Shown here: positions 21,696-30,862 of the stretch, piece by piece
Layout of the letters: every line of letters starts with the position of its first letter
How positions within the stretch are numbered: the stretch's first letter is position 1
Assembly (NCBI GenBank): GCA_022706885.1
Contig: JAKJBR010000013.1
Coordinates: forward strand, 1 to 34,973
DNA length: 34,973 bases
Source of the DNA: DUPQ01 sp022706885
GTDB taxonomy: Bacteria; Bacillota; Clostridia; DUPQ01
Reading direction: 5' to 3'
Notes under the pieces: generated by a model
Told to the model about the DNA's origin: nothing
What the model saw: the letters and a program-made list of their open reading frames with translations, nothing else
The model's database searches: none
Translations under genes and position numbers: made by a program

Positions 21696-22829
21696 ATGAA
21701 TTCGAGAGAGCGACTTATAACCGTATTAAAAGGAGAAATACCCGACCATGTGCCGGTATCTCCGGATATCTCCCAGATGATTCCTATACGAAGAACCGGT
21801 CTTCCTTACTGGGATATATACCTATATCAGAGAATCCCCAAATGGAAGGCATATATCGACAGTGTCAAATATTTCGGTTTTGATTCTCTCATGGACGGAT
21901 TTGCCAATATACAGTTTGAGGAACTGGGCGAATTTTACAACCCCTGGACCGAAGTCATAGTGCACAAAGATCAACTGAAGATAATTACGCAGAAGTACCG
22001 TACCGAGAAAAACGAGAAGGTATGGGAACCTCTGGTAAGCGTATACCACAGAGACAACCCTCCTTCCTGGGATGTGCATCCTCATCTTGTCAAACTTCCC
22101 CTTATTCCCGACAGGTATGAACCTGTAGAGGATGTATCGCAATGGCCTACCGGAGAAGCTCTGTTAAAGTGGGTTAAAGAAGAAATGGGCAATCACGGAC
22201 TTGTGGGAGTTACCTGCGGAACATCCATAGTGTTAAAAAACTCCGAAATGGTGTATGATTTTTATGATAATCCCGATAAGTATTACAAAAAGCGTGATGA
22301 ACTGATAGAATATTATGAGAAGCGTCTGCATAAATTAATGTCTTTGGAGCACAAACCGGATTTTATAGGCACGGGAGGTTCCGGATCGTTGATTTTCCAG
22401 ACACCGGAGATTTTCAGGGAACTGGCTTTGCCCATAGTTAAGAGAGTGGCAAAACTGTGTAAGCAGTACAATATACCGTCGCATGTTCACTCCTGCGGTC
22501 CGCAGAAAGAGATGGTAAAAATGCTGGCGGAAGAAACCGAACTGACCGTAATAGATCCTCTGGAGATACCGCCCATGGGTGACTGTAATCTGAAAGAATT
22601 GAAAAAACTCTACGGGGACAAAATAGTGCTTAAGGGCAACCTTCATACCACGGAAGTAATGCTCAGAGGTTCGGTTCAGGATGTAACGGACGCATGCAAA
22701 AGAGCTATTGACGATGCGGCGGAAGGTGGTAAATTTATACTATCTACAGGTGATCAGTGCGGCAGAGATACGCCTGATGAAAACCTGTTTGCAATGATAG
22801 AAACTGCCAAGACCTACGGCAGATATTGA
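21696..22829 (+). CDS. UroD-superfamily protein with methyltransferase-type zinc ligands
   Basis: A 377-residue protein of the uroporphyrinogen decarboxylase/MtaA superfamily (N-terminus RERLITVLKGEIPDHVPV). Near residue 264 it has HVHSCG, giving an His-x-Cys pair, and a further Cys near 355 in GDQCGRDTP; an HxC...C set is the zinc site of cobamide-dependent methyltransferases such as MtaA/MtbA, whereas true heme-pathway HemE lacks it. A methyl-transfer role is thus more likely than heme synthesis, and no other heme gene is nearby. No corrinoid protein is encoded here. The ATG at 21696 has GAGG 5 bases upstream and is preferred to ATG 21681. Confidence 0.8.
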   Translation: MNSRERLITVLKGEIPDHVPVSPDISQMIPIRRTGLPYWDIYLYQRIPKWKAYIDSVKYFGFDSLMDGFANIQFEELGEFYNPWTEVIVHKDQLKIITQKYRTEKNEKVWEPLVSVYHRDNPPSWDVHPHLVKLPLIPDRYEPVEDVSQWPTGEALLKWVKEEMGNHGLVGVTCGTSIVLKNSEMVYDFYDNPDKYYKKRDELIEYYEKRLHKLMSLEHKPDFIGTGGSGSLIFQTPEIFRELALPIVKRVAKLCKQYNIPSHVHSCGPQKEMVKMLAEETELTVIDPLEIPPMGDCNLKELKKLYGDKIVLKGNLHTTEVMLRGSVQDVTDACKRAIDDAAEGGKFILSTGDQCGRDTPDENLFAMIETAKTYGRY

Positions 22830-22853
22830 AAAATAACATAACGGGGGTAAAAA

Positions 22854-25415
22854 ATGAAAAAACTAAGTAAGAAAAAAATAATTGCGGTAATGACGGTAAT
22901 ATTGATAACCGCTATGCTTATGACTTCCTGCGTGAAGCTTCCTTTCCCGAGCGGAAAGGGAAAAACTTCACCCGAACCGTCACAGACAATTACGGAGACG
23001 GCAAGTCCGGTACAGGACCCTACGGCTACACCTAAACCCGATCAGAGCCAGGAACCCACTGCAACGCCGGTAGAAACGCAGACACAGGCACCGACACCAA
23101 CACCTACGCCTACGCCTACGGCCACACCTGCTCCTACGGCTACTGCAACGCCTACACCTACGGCTACACCGACTCCTACTCCTACGGCAACGCCTGCTCC
23201 TACGGCTACACCTACTCCGACTCCTACGCCTACTCCTGCTCCTACGGCTACACCGACACCTACACCTACGCCTACGCCTACGGCAACTCCTACTCCGACA
23301 CCCTCTGCGGCTCCGTTCGGTATAGGTAATGCCTATGCATCGGGTCCTAAGGAAGTAACCGTGGAATTCAGCGCACCCGCTCAGGCAGGTGCTCAGGTAG
23401 TGTTGAAAACAGGAGGAATCAATGTTACCGGTACCAGTTTAAACTGGGCATCGGACAGACGTTCGGTAAGGATAACAAGGACTTCCGCATATGCAGCCGG
23501 CGAATATACCGTTACCGTATCCGATTCAAGTAAAACCTTTACGGTGCAGGCGGAAAAACTTACCGCTATCAGTATAACCGCTCAATATGTTTTCCCTATG
23601 GATAACCAGGATTTGAAAGTTGTGTTTACCAACCAATACGGAGGGGAAATGCCTTTGACGGCATACACAAACTTCACATTAAGTGCGGTATGTCAGGCAA
23701 AACCTTCGGTAACTCTCAATTTAAACAAAACAGCTGCCGGCTTCATTCTTAAAGGAGCTCAAGGACTTGCAGCCAATGATTCGGTCAATATTGTAATAGC
23801 GGAGAATACTACCGGAACTGCGGTAACCAAATCCATAACATTAAGCGAATCGCCTAAAATAACTGCCTTTGCTTTCGGACAGGTACAACTGGCATCGGGA
23901 GCTACCGTTATTCTTGTCAACTCTTCGGGGCATTCGCTTACGGTAGATGCAAAAGACCAGTATAATCAGGCATATACCATATTGCCTTCCGATATAGGGC
24001 TGAACAAGCCGGTAATACTGACATCCAACGATTCCGCCATAATCGACGCTTCCAAGATAACCGTCGCAAACGGAAAACTGAATTTCCCTATAGGAGCAAT
24101 AGGCTCTAAGGAAGGTACCGTTACATTAACGGCTGTAGGACAGAACATATCTTCTTCAATACAGATTACCGTTAAGACACCTGCCGCCGTAAAGACTCTT
24201 ACAATAACAGGAGTGGAGGGAACGGTATTTGTAAATCAGTGGGTACCTCTTGTAGTTACCGCAAAAGATCAGTACGGCAATCCTACAACATTGGATACTC
24301 TTGACCCTACTAAACTGATGATGTTCTCCACCAATACGACGGTTGTACCCAATACCAACATACAGTTCAACGGTGCAACCAAGAAGATTGAGATAAAAGG
24401 AAACGCATCAGGCTCGGCAACCCTGCATATTTCCTATGACGGTATTACTCAGGGCACTTTGGATGTACAGGTGCTGGAAGCTCCGGTTCCCACATATATT
24501 ACCAATGTAACCATGCCCATTTATTATCAGAAAAACTCCACTATCAAAATGACAGCGGATATGCTGAAGATAGCCGACCAATATGAAAAAGAAATAGCTC
24601 TTACTCCGGCACATTCGGTTATTGTGACTTCTTCGGATATTTCCGGTACTAAGTTCACCGAAGGTACCATGACGGGAGCGGGATATACAATGAGTGCACC
24701 TGCAACTTCAGGCTCATACACATTGACTTTCACTCTCAAAAAAGGAGCTTCGACCGTTAATACATACGATATGACGGTATTGGTAGTGGATGATGATAAA
24801 ATAGTCAGTTATAGAATAGAGCCGATATCTACCATGTACGGCGGAGCTACCGATACGGTTACCGATACGGGCCACTGGAAACCTATAAAGATAGTGGGAC
24901 TATTAGCTAACGGAAAATCGGTTAACCTTGCATACACGGGTACCCTTCCGACGGGAATAGATCAGATAACCTGCACAAACGATTCCGGAGCCAATAACTT
25001 CGTAATCGAGGATGTTTCGGGAGTCAAGACTCTGAAAGCTCAGAATGTAACTCAGACCATGACAACTACAATCAAACTGTGGAAAACCGGACAGGAAATT
25101 ACCAGTCTGAATGTAACCGCTTCGGGTGCCGCTCCTACACTTACACATTTAGCTGCAACCGAGCCCAATGTTACCAAAGCCTTGTCGGGCGGAGTTTTCA
25201 ACATTACTGCGTATGTAGATGCAAAAGACCAATACGGAGTACCCATGGCCTTCGCATCCATCACGGGCAGCAAAACATTTATGAGCAGTAAAACATCGGT
25301 TGCCGTAGTTAATTCAACCGGAATAGTTACTCCGGTAGCCACAGGCTCCTGCCAGATAACAATATATTTCGCCGGTGCCGATAAAACATTGATTATCAAC
25401 CTGACCGTTAACTGA
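22854..25415 (+). CDS. large surface lipoprotein with Pro/Thr linker and Ig-like repeats
   Basis: An 853-residue secreted lipoprotein. The N-terminus has KKLSKKK, a hydrophobic segment and the lipobox LMTSC, with C26 as the lipidated residue. Residues about 77-152 form a Thr/Pro/Ala linker of repeated TPTP and APTA units, which would span the cell wall. The rest is a chain of beta-rich domains of about 90-100 residues resembling bacterial Ig-like (Big) domains; the phrase KDQYG(N/V)P recurs, as in VDAKDQYNQ, VTAKDQYGNP and VDAKDQYGVP. No catalytic domain or LPxTG anchor is visible, so an adhesive or structural role is inferred. It is 24 bp after the UroD-like gene and ends at a strong terminator. 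Confidence 0.85.
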   Translation: MKKLSKKKIIAVMTVILITAMLMTSCVKLPFPSGKGKTSPEPSQTITETASPVQDPTATPKPDQSQEPTATPVETQTQAPTPTPTPTPTATPAPTATATPTPTATPTPTPTATPAPTATPTPTPTPTPAPTATPTPTPTPTPTATPTPTPSAAPFGIGNAYASGPKEVTVEFSAPAQAGAQVVLKTGGINVTGTSLNWASDRRSVRITRTSAYAAGEYTVTVSDSSKTFTVQAEKLTAISITAQYVFPMDNQDLKVVFTNQYGGEMPLTAYTNFTLSAVCQAKPSVTLNLNKTAAGFILKGAQGLAANDSVNIVIAENTTGTAVTKSITLSESPKITAFAFGQVQLASGATVILVNSSGHSLTVDAKDQYNQAYTILPSDIGLNKPVILTSNDSAIIDASKITVANGKLNFPIGAIGSKEGTVTLTAVGQNISSSIQITVKTPAAVKTLTITGVEGTVFVNQWVPLVVTAKDQYGNPTTLDTLDPTKLMMFSTNTTVVPNTNIQFNGATKKIEIKGNASGSATLHISYDGITQGTLDVQVLEAPVPTYITNVTMPIYYQKNSTIKMTADMLKIADQYEKEIALTPAHSVIVTSSDISGTKFTEGTMTGAGYTMSAPATSGSYTLTFTLKKGASTVNTYDMTVLVVDDDKIVSYRIEPISTMYGGATDTVTDTGHWKPIKIVGLLANGKSVNLAYTGTLPTGIDQITCTNDSGANNFVIEDVSGVKTLKAQNVTQTMTTTIKLWKTGQEITSLNVTASGAAPTLTHLAATEPNVTKALSGGVFNITAYVDAKDQYGVPMAFASITGSKTFMSSKTSVAVVNSTGIVTPVATGSCQITIYFAGADKTLIINLTVN
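23091..23303 (+). repeat. Pro/Thr-encoding degenerate tandem repeat
   Basis: About 210 bp of low-complexity sequence built from ACG/ACA/ACT and CCT/CCG/CCA codons in alternation, punctuated by blocks that encode TPAPTAT. Several long near-identical blocks (around CCTGCTCCTACGGCTAC) make it prone to length change by slippage or recombination while staying in frame. Confidence 0.85.
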
Positions 25416-25439
25416 TAAGCAGATAATTTACACAGACAG

Positions 25440-25470
25440 ACTGCACGGGCAACCGTGCAGTTTGTTTTTC
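25440..25470 (+). terminator. intrinsic terminator of the lipoprotein gene
   Basis: A perfect 9-bp stem ACTGCACGG / CCGTGCAGT (25440-25448 and 25453-25461) closes a GCAA tetraloop and is followed by TTGTTTTTC. The stem starts 25 bp after the stop codon at 25413-25415. Confidence 0.92.
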
Positions 25471-25472
25471 TA

Positions 25473-25501
25473 TTGTTTTTCCGTTAAATTTCCACTATGA
25501 T
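25473..25501 (+). promoter_or_regulatory. promoter of the Eis-like acetyltransferase gene
   Basis: TTGTTT (25473-25478) and TATGAT (25496-25501) are separated by 17 bp, directly after the terminator. The leader would be about 45 bases. Confidence 0.5.
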
Positions 25502-25554
25502 TCTGTTAGCGGTGAATATATAGGTATGCACAAAAACCGTTAAGTGAGGTAACA

Positions 25555-26463
25555 ATGGAATTCCGAACATTAAAAGAAAGTGAATTTAAAGAGTGGACTG
25601 CTTTCTGCGGTTGCATTTTTCCTGTCGGTGAGGCATATTTTATTCGTCACTTCATGAATGACCCTTACAGAGATATAAACGGGATTTTTATTGCCAAAGA
25701 CCCAACCGGAATAGTAAGTTCGGTAAGGGTGTTTACCAGATACTTGAGGATAAAGGACAATGTAATAAAGGTCGGAGGAATAGGAGAGGTATGCACTAAA
25801 CCTTCTCACAGAGGACAAGGATTAAGCACAAAACTCTTAACTATGGCCATAGATTATATGGAGAAGCAGGACATGCCGCTTTCCAGGCTTTCTACAGGCA
25901 ACACCCATCATTACGAAAAATTAGGCTGGTTTTCTCTTCGCTTCTGTCACAAAGTATACAGATTACGAAAGTCGGTATTACCGGAACACTATTCCGTTGT
26001 GCAATCCTCACCTGTTGATATGGACGCAGTTAAAAGTCTTTTTGAAGAACATGCTTACAAATTATGCCCCGTATATGTGCGCAATGACGAGTATTACGAT
26101 AAATGGGTGCGAAGTGAACTTATAAATACATATTTTCTTATAAAAGACCGTAAGGTTGTATCCTATGCCGACTGTGTTTTCAAAAAAGGACAAGGCGTGG
26201 AAGTAAGGGAGTATATAGGCGGAGATGAAATGTATATGATGGCACCCTTTTTCTATGCAATATGTAAGGCGGAAGGCTGGCCTAAAATATGCGGTGTATC
26301 CGCTCCTTTTGCTAAAGACAAAGAATCTTTCAGGTTATATAACAGCGGGCAGATGTTTCGGATAAACGCACCGTTTGAAATAGACGGAAAAATCATAAGC
26401 TGTGAGCAGGATTTATTGCCCTATTTATCCGAGTTGCCCTATTTACCCGTAGACGGCTATTGA
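25555..26463 (+). CDS. Eis-like GNAT N-acetyltransferase
   Basis: A 302-residue protein, longer than a single GNAT. Residues 1-140 form a GNAT domain with the acetyl-CoA motif VGGIGEVCTKPSHRGQGLSTKLLTMAIDYM (P-S-H-R-G-Q-G loop near residues 82-88), then LSTGNTHHYEKLGW. The second half (about 150-302) looks like a further GNAT-related domain, the layout of the Eis/enhanced-intracellular-survival family. Members acetylate amines such as aminoglycosides or lysines, but the substrate here is unknown. The ATG at 25555 follows GTGAGGT. It abuts proA convergently with no gap (stop codons adjacent). Confidence 0.83.
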   Translation: MEFRTLKESEFKEWTAFCGCIFPVGEAYFIRHFMNDPYRDINGIFIAKDPTGIVSSVRVFTRYLRIKDNVIKVGGIGEVCTKPSHRGQGLSTKLLTMAIDYMEKQDMPLSRLSTGNTHHYEKLGWFSLRFCHKVYRLRKSVLPEHYSVVQSSPVDMDAVKSLFEEHAYKLCPVYVRNDEYYDKWVRSELINTYFLIKDRKVVSYADCVFKKGQGVEVREYIGGDEMYMMAPFFYAICKAEGWPKICGVSAPFAKDKESFRLYNSGQMFRINAPFEIDGKIISCEQDLLPYLSELPYLPVDGY

Positions 26464-27708
26464 TTATCTTACCTGACCGTTGCCTTCTACTATATATTTA
26501 TATGTGGTTATTTCGTTGGCTCCCATAGGTCCTCTTGCGTGGAGTTTCTGGGTACTTATACCCATTTCCGCTCCTAATCCGAACTCGCCTCCGTCGGTAA
26601 ATCTGGTGGAGGTATTTGCATATACGCAAGCGGCATCGACATTCTTGGTAAACTTGTTCCTGTTCTCTTCAATATCGGAAACTATGGCTTCGGAGTGCTT
26701 TGTACCGTACTTATTTATATGCTCTATGGCTTCCTCTATGTCATTCACTACTTTTACGGCAAGAATATAGTCCAAAAATTCATAAGACCAGTCGGCTTCG
26801 GTTGCAGGTATTGCATTTTTTAATACCTTTATTGATTGCTCACAGGCTCTTAACTGCACTTTGTATTTTGAAAGCTCTTCTTCTATTTTCGGCAGTATAT
26901 CTTTATACACATCTTTATGCACCAACAGCGTTTCAATGGCATTGCACACTCCCGGACGGGAACACTTGGCATTCACCGTTATATCCAACGCAAACTTTTC
27001 GTTAAAAATGCTGTCGATATAGAGGTGGCAGTTACCGGTACCCGTTTCTATTACCGGTACGGTGGCATTCTGTATTACCGAAGCTATGAGGCCGGCTCCC
27101 CCTCTGGGTATCAAAAGGTCTATATAGTTGTCGGCTTTCATCATTTGAGTAGCCGTATCTCTTCTTGTATCTTCCACCAGCTGTATACTGTCTTTATTTA
27201 TCCCGATCTCTTCCAAAGCGTCTTTTAAAGCCGCTACAATAGCCTTATTGGAGTTTATTGCCTCTGAGCCGCCTCTCAATATGACCGCGCTTCCGGCTTT
27301 AAAACAAAGAGCTGCGGCGTCCGCCGTGACATTGGGACGCGATTCATATATTATGCCTATAACCCCCATGGGGGCGGAAATTTTCTTAAGTTTCATACCT
27401 TTAGGTAATACTCTTTCATACAGAACATTGCCTATCGGTTCAGGAAATTGTGATATCTCCATAAGTCCTTTTGCCATGCTTTCAATTCTGGCATCATTAA
27501 GGATAAGTCTGTCTATCAATGCTTCTTTGGTGCCTTTTTCTTTCGCATTGATTACATCATCAGTATTTGCCTTTTTGATAGCTTCTTTGTGCTTTAAGAG
27601 ATCTTTTGCCATCAGTCGTAAAGCGGCATTTTTCTTTTCGGTATCTATTTGTATAAGCTGTTCTTTTGCTTTTAATGCTTTTATTCCCAGCCGGTCGATA
27701 TATGTCAT
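26464..27708 (-). CDS. proA: gamma-glutamyl phosphate reductase
   Basis: ProA reduces gamma-glutamyl phosphate with NADPH to glutamate 5-semialdehyde, the second step of proline synthesis. The 414-residue aldehyde-dehydrogenase-fold protein has the expected length. Visible family segments are IYESRPNVTADAAALCFKAGSAVILRGGSEA, LIPRGGAGLI, ETGTGNCHLYID, NAKCSRPGVCNAIETLL with the catalytic Cys, and the end HARGPMGANEITTYKY. The ATG follows GGGAGGAG. It is the last gene of the hcy-proBA operon, 11 bp after proB. Confidence 0.97.
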   Translation of the reverse strand: MTYIDRLGIKALKAKEQLIQIDTEKKNAALRLMAKDLLKHKEAIKKANTDDVINAKEKGTKEALIDRLILNDARIESMAKGLMEISQFPEPIGNVLYERVLPKGMKLKKISAPMGVIGIIYESRPNVTADAAALCFKAGSAVILRGGSEAINSNKAIVAALKDALEEIGINKDSIQLVEDTRRDTATQMMKADNYIDLLIPRGGAGLIASVIQNATVPVIETGTGNCHLYIDSIFNEKFALDITVNAKCSRPGVCNAIETLLVHKDVYKDILPKIEEELSKYKVQLRACEQSIKVLKNAIPATEADWSYEFLDYILAVKVVNDIEEAIEHINKYGTKHSEAIVSDIEENRNKFTKNVDAACVYANTSTRFTDGGEFGLGAEMGISTQKLHARGPMGANEITTYKYIVEGNGQVR

Positions 27709-27719
27709 GACTCCTCCCG

Positions 27720-28523
27720 TTATAACTTTTTTGTAAATAAAGTACCTATTTTATCTCCGTCCAGCAAAGCGGAGATATTCTTCATGTTATCTCCGTTGAT
27801 AATGGCCATGGTTATATCATTCTCCAGACAGGTCTTGGCTGCCGTAAGTTTTGTCTTCATACCGCCTCTGCCCAGAGAGCTTGTGAGATCGGAAGCATAG
27901 GACTCTATTTCTTTGTTAATCTCGGTAACCGTGTCCACTATCTTTGCATCTTCGTTTATGTTCGGATCTTTATCATACAGTCCGTCAATATTGGAAAGTA
28001 TTATGAGAAGGTCGGCTTTAATAAGTTTTGCCACCATTGCCGATAATGTGTCGTTATCGCCGAAGGAATCCACTATTGCCAGCTGATCGGTAGAGATGGC
28101 ATCGTTTTCATTTACTATAGGTACAATGCCCATATCCATAAGACCTTTGAAAGTATTGTACGCATTTTCCGCCTTCACGGGATTTTCCGTTACATCACGG
28201 GTAAGAAGAATCTGTCCTACAGTAATGGAATATTCCGAAAAAAGCTTGGAATATATGTGCATAAGCTCACACTGACCGACAGAAGCTAAAACCTGCCTGG
28301 CAGCAAGATTCTTGGGTTTTTTCATAAGGTTTAACTTACCCAATCCCACTCCTACAGCACCTGAAGTGACTAATATAACTTTTCTGCCCGCATTGACCAA
28401 CTCGGCAATCTCCCGGACCAAAAGTTCCATACTCCTCAGATTCATCTTTCCGTTGGCGTGAGTAAGCGTATTGGTTCCCACTTTAATTACTATTTTGTCC
28501 GCTTGTTGTAATGTTGTTCTCAT
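27720..28523 (-). CDS. proB: glutamate 5-kinase, short form without PUA domain
   Basis: ProB phosphorylates glutamate to gamma-glutamyl phosphate and is usually feedback-inhibited by proline. The 267-residue protein holds the complete amino-acid kinase domain: KVGTNTLTH, VTSGAVGVGLGKL, PIVNENDAIS, FGDNDTLSAMVA and GRGGMKTKL. The C-terminal PUA domain of the E. coli enzyme (367 residues) is absent; short forms are known in several Firmicutes, so this is not a truncation. The ATG begins 1 bp after the UPF0280 stop codon, and ACTGATATG shows no separate promoter, so it is cotranscribed with the homocysteine genes upstream. Confidence 0.96.
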   Translation of the reverse strand: MRTTLQQADKIVIKVGTNTLTHANGKMNLRSMELLVREIAELVNAGRKVILVTSGAVGVGLGKLNLMKKPKNLAARQVLASVGQCELMHIYSKLFSEYSITVGQILLTRDVTENPVKAENAYNTFKGLMDMGIVPIVNENDAISTDQLAIVDSFGDNDTLSAMVAKLIKADLLIILSNIDGLYDKDPNINEDAKIVDTVTEINKEIESYASDLTSSLGRGGMKTKLTAAKTCLENDITMAIINGDNMKNISALLDGDKIGTLFTKKL

Positions 28524-28524
28524 A

Positions 28525-29241
28525 TCAGTTCCATTTCACCAGTTTAATATTTCCTATTGCACCTATTTTATCATTTATTATCGCAACAGCCCCTATGACC
28601 TCATCAAAACCGTTTACCCATTCCAATGCCGGAGCAATATCTTCGGTTTTTTTTATCCTGTTACAAAATGCCGTTGCAAAGGCATCGGCCACTGCACAGG
28701 TTTTACTTATAACTACTGCCGCATCGGCCTTTCCCATACTGAAGGAATGTCCCACAGTTGCGGAAGAGGTACATACCCCGACGGGAAAAAGGTCTTTTTG
28801 TATCTCTATTGCAAACTTACCGGATAAAACCGAGTTACCCGCATATATGCCTATCAATCTGTCTTGGTCGGATTTAATGTATATGTCTCCGCCGTTTTCT
28901 ATAAATATCTGCTTACTCTTATCCATAAGTTTTTCTGCAAGCATGTCGTTTATCGCTCCCGCCACCGCCGCAAAAGGTCCCACTTCAGCAAGTTTAGCCG
29001 CCTCAACCATGGCTTTTACAACACCTTCACCTTTGTATTCAACGGGCACCAGCGATGTCAAAAACTCTCCGTTGTCTCGGATAGCGGCATATATTTCTTT
29101 TCTCAAAGTTCTTACAGTTTTCAGCACCAGTTCCGAACAGTCTTCATCGGTTCCTATCATGAGGTCTGTTTCTTCCACGCAGACATTGTACCATTTCAAC
29201 CGGTCGGTAAAGGACTTTCTGTAGTCTCTCGGCTGATACAT
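28525..29241 (-). CDS. UPF0280/COG2122 ApbE-like protein
   Basis: A 238-residue member of UPF0280 (COG2122). Typical segments are MYQPRDYRKSF at the start, AVAGAINDMLAEKL, ENGGDIYI, and VGVCTSSATVGHSFSMGKADAAVVI with SKTCAVADAFATAFCNRI, resembling the FMN-transferase fold of ApbE. In Methanosarcina a COG2122 protein contributes, with HcyBio and the NIL-ferredoxin, to homocysteine formation from sulfide and aspartate semialdehyde, and the same three genes are adjacent here. The start is the ATG at 29241 (AGGGG upstream) rather than the GTG one codon earlier. The precise chemistry is not settled. Confidence 0.88.
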   Translation of the reverse strand: MYQPRDYRKSFTDRLKWYNVCVEETDLMIGTDEDCSELVLKTVRTLRKEIYAAIRDNGEFLTSLVPVEYKGEGVVKAMVEAAKLAEVGPFAAVAGAINDMLAEKLMDKSKQIFIENGGDIYIKSDQDRLIGIYAGNSVLSGKFAIEIQKDLFPVGVCTSSATVGHSFSMGKADAAVVISKTCAVADAFATAFCNRIKKTEDIAPALEWVNGFDEVIGAVAIINDKIGAIGNIKLVKWN

Positions 29242-29248
29242 CACACCC

Positions 29249-29653
29249 CTACAATTCCACCGATATTATGCGTATGGGACATGCGTTGATGCAAAGCTGG
29301 CAGACTACACATTTATCCTTGTCAAAATGCAGAAGATCATCCTTGCCCATTGTAAGTGCCTGCGTCGGGCACACCGCTGTGCAGCTTCCGCAGTTTATGC
29401 ATTTCGATTCATCCCACAATATTGCTTCGGCATATATCTCATATTTAATATTCAAAGACCTGAAATACTCTAACGTAAGGCTCAGATTCTCTTCTTTGCC
29501 TTTTATCTCCAGAATCATATTGCCTCTGTTACCGTATTCTATATTGGCACTTAATATATTGGTCATTACATCATATTTCTTGACCAGTTCGTATATTACC
29601 GGTTTTGTAACGCAGTCTTTATCAAATGAAAGTTTAAGTTTAAGTTTGCTCAT
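29249..29653 (-). CDS. NIL-domain / 2[4Fe-4S] ferredoxin
   Basis: A 134-residue fusion. Residues 1-75 form an NIL (ACT-like) domain, ending in LEYFRSLNIKYEIY. Residues 82-134 carry two complete cluster motifs, CINCGSCTAVCP and CVVCQLCINACP, each CxxCxxCxxxCP. This architecture is that of MA1822, the redox/sulfur-transfer partner of HcyBio. It probably donates electrons or carries persulfide sulfur for homocysteine formation. Its ATG overlaps the HcyBio stop by 1 base (TAATG), so expression is coupled, and UPF0280 follows after 7 bp. Confidence 0.93.
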   Translation of the reverse strand: MSKLKLKLSFDKDCVTKPVIYELVKKYDVMTNILSANIEYGNRGNMILEIKGKEENLSLTLEYFRSLNIKYEIYAEAILWDESKCINCGSCTAVCPTQALTMGKDDLLHFDKDKCVVCQLCINACPIRIISVEL

Positions 29654-30801
29654 TATTTTATCTCCCTTATTTCCAGCGGATGAACAACACTTTCACAAGG
29701 AAGGTCCGCTACTTTTTCCGTCAACTCAAAAGTACCTCTGTTTATCCATTCCTTTAATGTACAGGCAATCTTACGTGCCACATCCAAAGAGGATAAAGGT
29801 GCCGTATGGACAGCCTTTCCGTTGAACTTTACAGTCCCGCTTCGCAATTCGGCATAATTGTATTTCTTATCTATGTTGACATTACCCGATTTATCTACAA
29901 GTTTTGTATATATCTCGGAATTTTTAACCGATACATATTTAAGCATCTCTTCATCCAGTACGGGAATGGGAACTCCCACTCCCACAAAAAGCGTTACTCC
30001 GTATTTGTCGAACACCGCTCCTCTTACATATTCCGTACTCATTCCCTTTATATCCCCAATCACCGCAAGAGTGGCCGAATGTACTAAAGGAATACCGTTT
30101 GCACTTCGTTCCACATCAACCTTGTGCTGTGTACCCTGCCATGCCACATATCCTACACCGCCTCCCAAGAATATCCTGGTTCCCACTCCTATGGTCCGAA
30201 GATACGGATCATTTAGCAGCGGACTCAATTCACCCGATGTGCTGTATGTTATGTTGCCGTAGTTGGGAAGAAGCGTTCCCATATATGTATATATGGTCTT
30301 ATTGGTGGAGTTGGTAGCCGCCGGATAATTCTGGTATGCGTTTCTGGGATTGAACATGTACGCCTGATTTATGTTATCCTTATTGATTGTTGTGAGTATT
30401 TCTTTTCTCGGATAACAATCGGTTCCGGAAGACAGCGCATGCAATTTAATGTCTTTTCCCGCTATCAAATCTTCTATTACATGCCCTCCGCCGTATTCCA
30501 TGCCTCTTTTCTGCGACACCTCTGTAGCCCCTATATATGTATCCACAGCCGCAAGACCGCCGTATGCACACACATCATTAAGCATAATGCTCTGCATTCG
30601 TATGGGAGGGTTGGAATGACCGAAGTTTATGAACACCCCCGATGAGCACATGGGACCGAATGTTCCGGTAGTCACCACATCAATTGTTTCATAAGCTTTT
30701 TTATAGCCCTTCTCTTGGACTATGTCTATTACTTCCTCCGCCGTTACCACAACGGCCTTGCCTTTTTTAATCTTTTCATTTATCTCGGCAATGGTTCTCA
30801 T
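29653..30801 (-). CDS. homocysteine biosynthesis protein HcyBio (DUF39)
   Basis: A 382-residue member of the HcyBio (DUF39, COG1900) family, which builds homocysteine from aspartate semialdehyde and sulfide with the NIL-ferredoxin, bypassing O-acyl-homoserine. Family segments include VVTTGTFGPMCSSGVFINFGHSNPPIR, DTYIGATE, GGGHVIEDLIAGK, and GTRIFLGGGVGYVAWQGTQH, with a conserved Cys in the first. Length matches the family. The start is the ATG at 30801 (AAAGG 4 bases upstream); the open frame continues to 30879 but the promoter at 30863-30891 overlaps that stretch. This gene leads a five-gene operon. Confidence 0.93.
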   Translation of the reverse strand: MRTIAEINEKIKKGKAVVVTAEEVIDIVQEKGYKKAYETIDVVTTGTFGPMCSSGVFINFGHSNPPIRMQSIMLNDVCAYGGLAAVDTYIGATEVSQKRGMEYGGGHVIEDLIAGKDIKLHALSSGTDCYPRKEILTTINKDNINQAYMFNPRNAYQNYPAATNSTNKTIYTYMGTLLPNYGNITYSTSGELSPLLNDPYLRTIGVGTRIFLGGGVGYVAWQGTQHKVDVERSANGIPLVHSATLAVIGDIKGMSTEYVRGAVFDKYGVTLFVGVGVPIPVLDEEMLKYVSVKNSEIYTKLVDKSGNVNIDKKYNYAELRSGTVKFNGKAVHTAPLSSLDVARKIACTLKEWINRGTFELTEKVADLPCESVVHPLEIREIK

Positions 30802-30862
30802 AATACCTTTTATGCGACATGTTTTTTCTTTGTCACATACTCCTTCCCTGCTGATTAGGGTA

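Noticed and set aside
23091..23303. A CRISPR-like repeat array
   Set aside because: The repeats are short, degenerate and in frame, and encode a Pro/Thr linker; there are no unique spacers.
30802..30862. A SAM or T-box riboswitch ahead of the homocysteine operon
   Set aside because: The predicted leader is only about 55 bases and has no recognisable riboswitch fold or anti-terminator.
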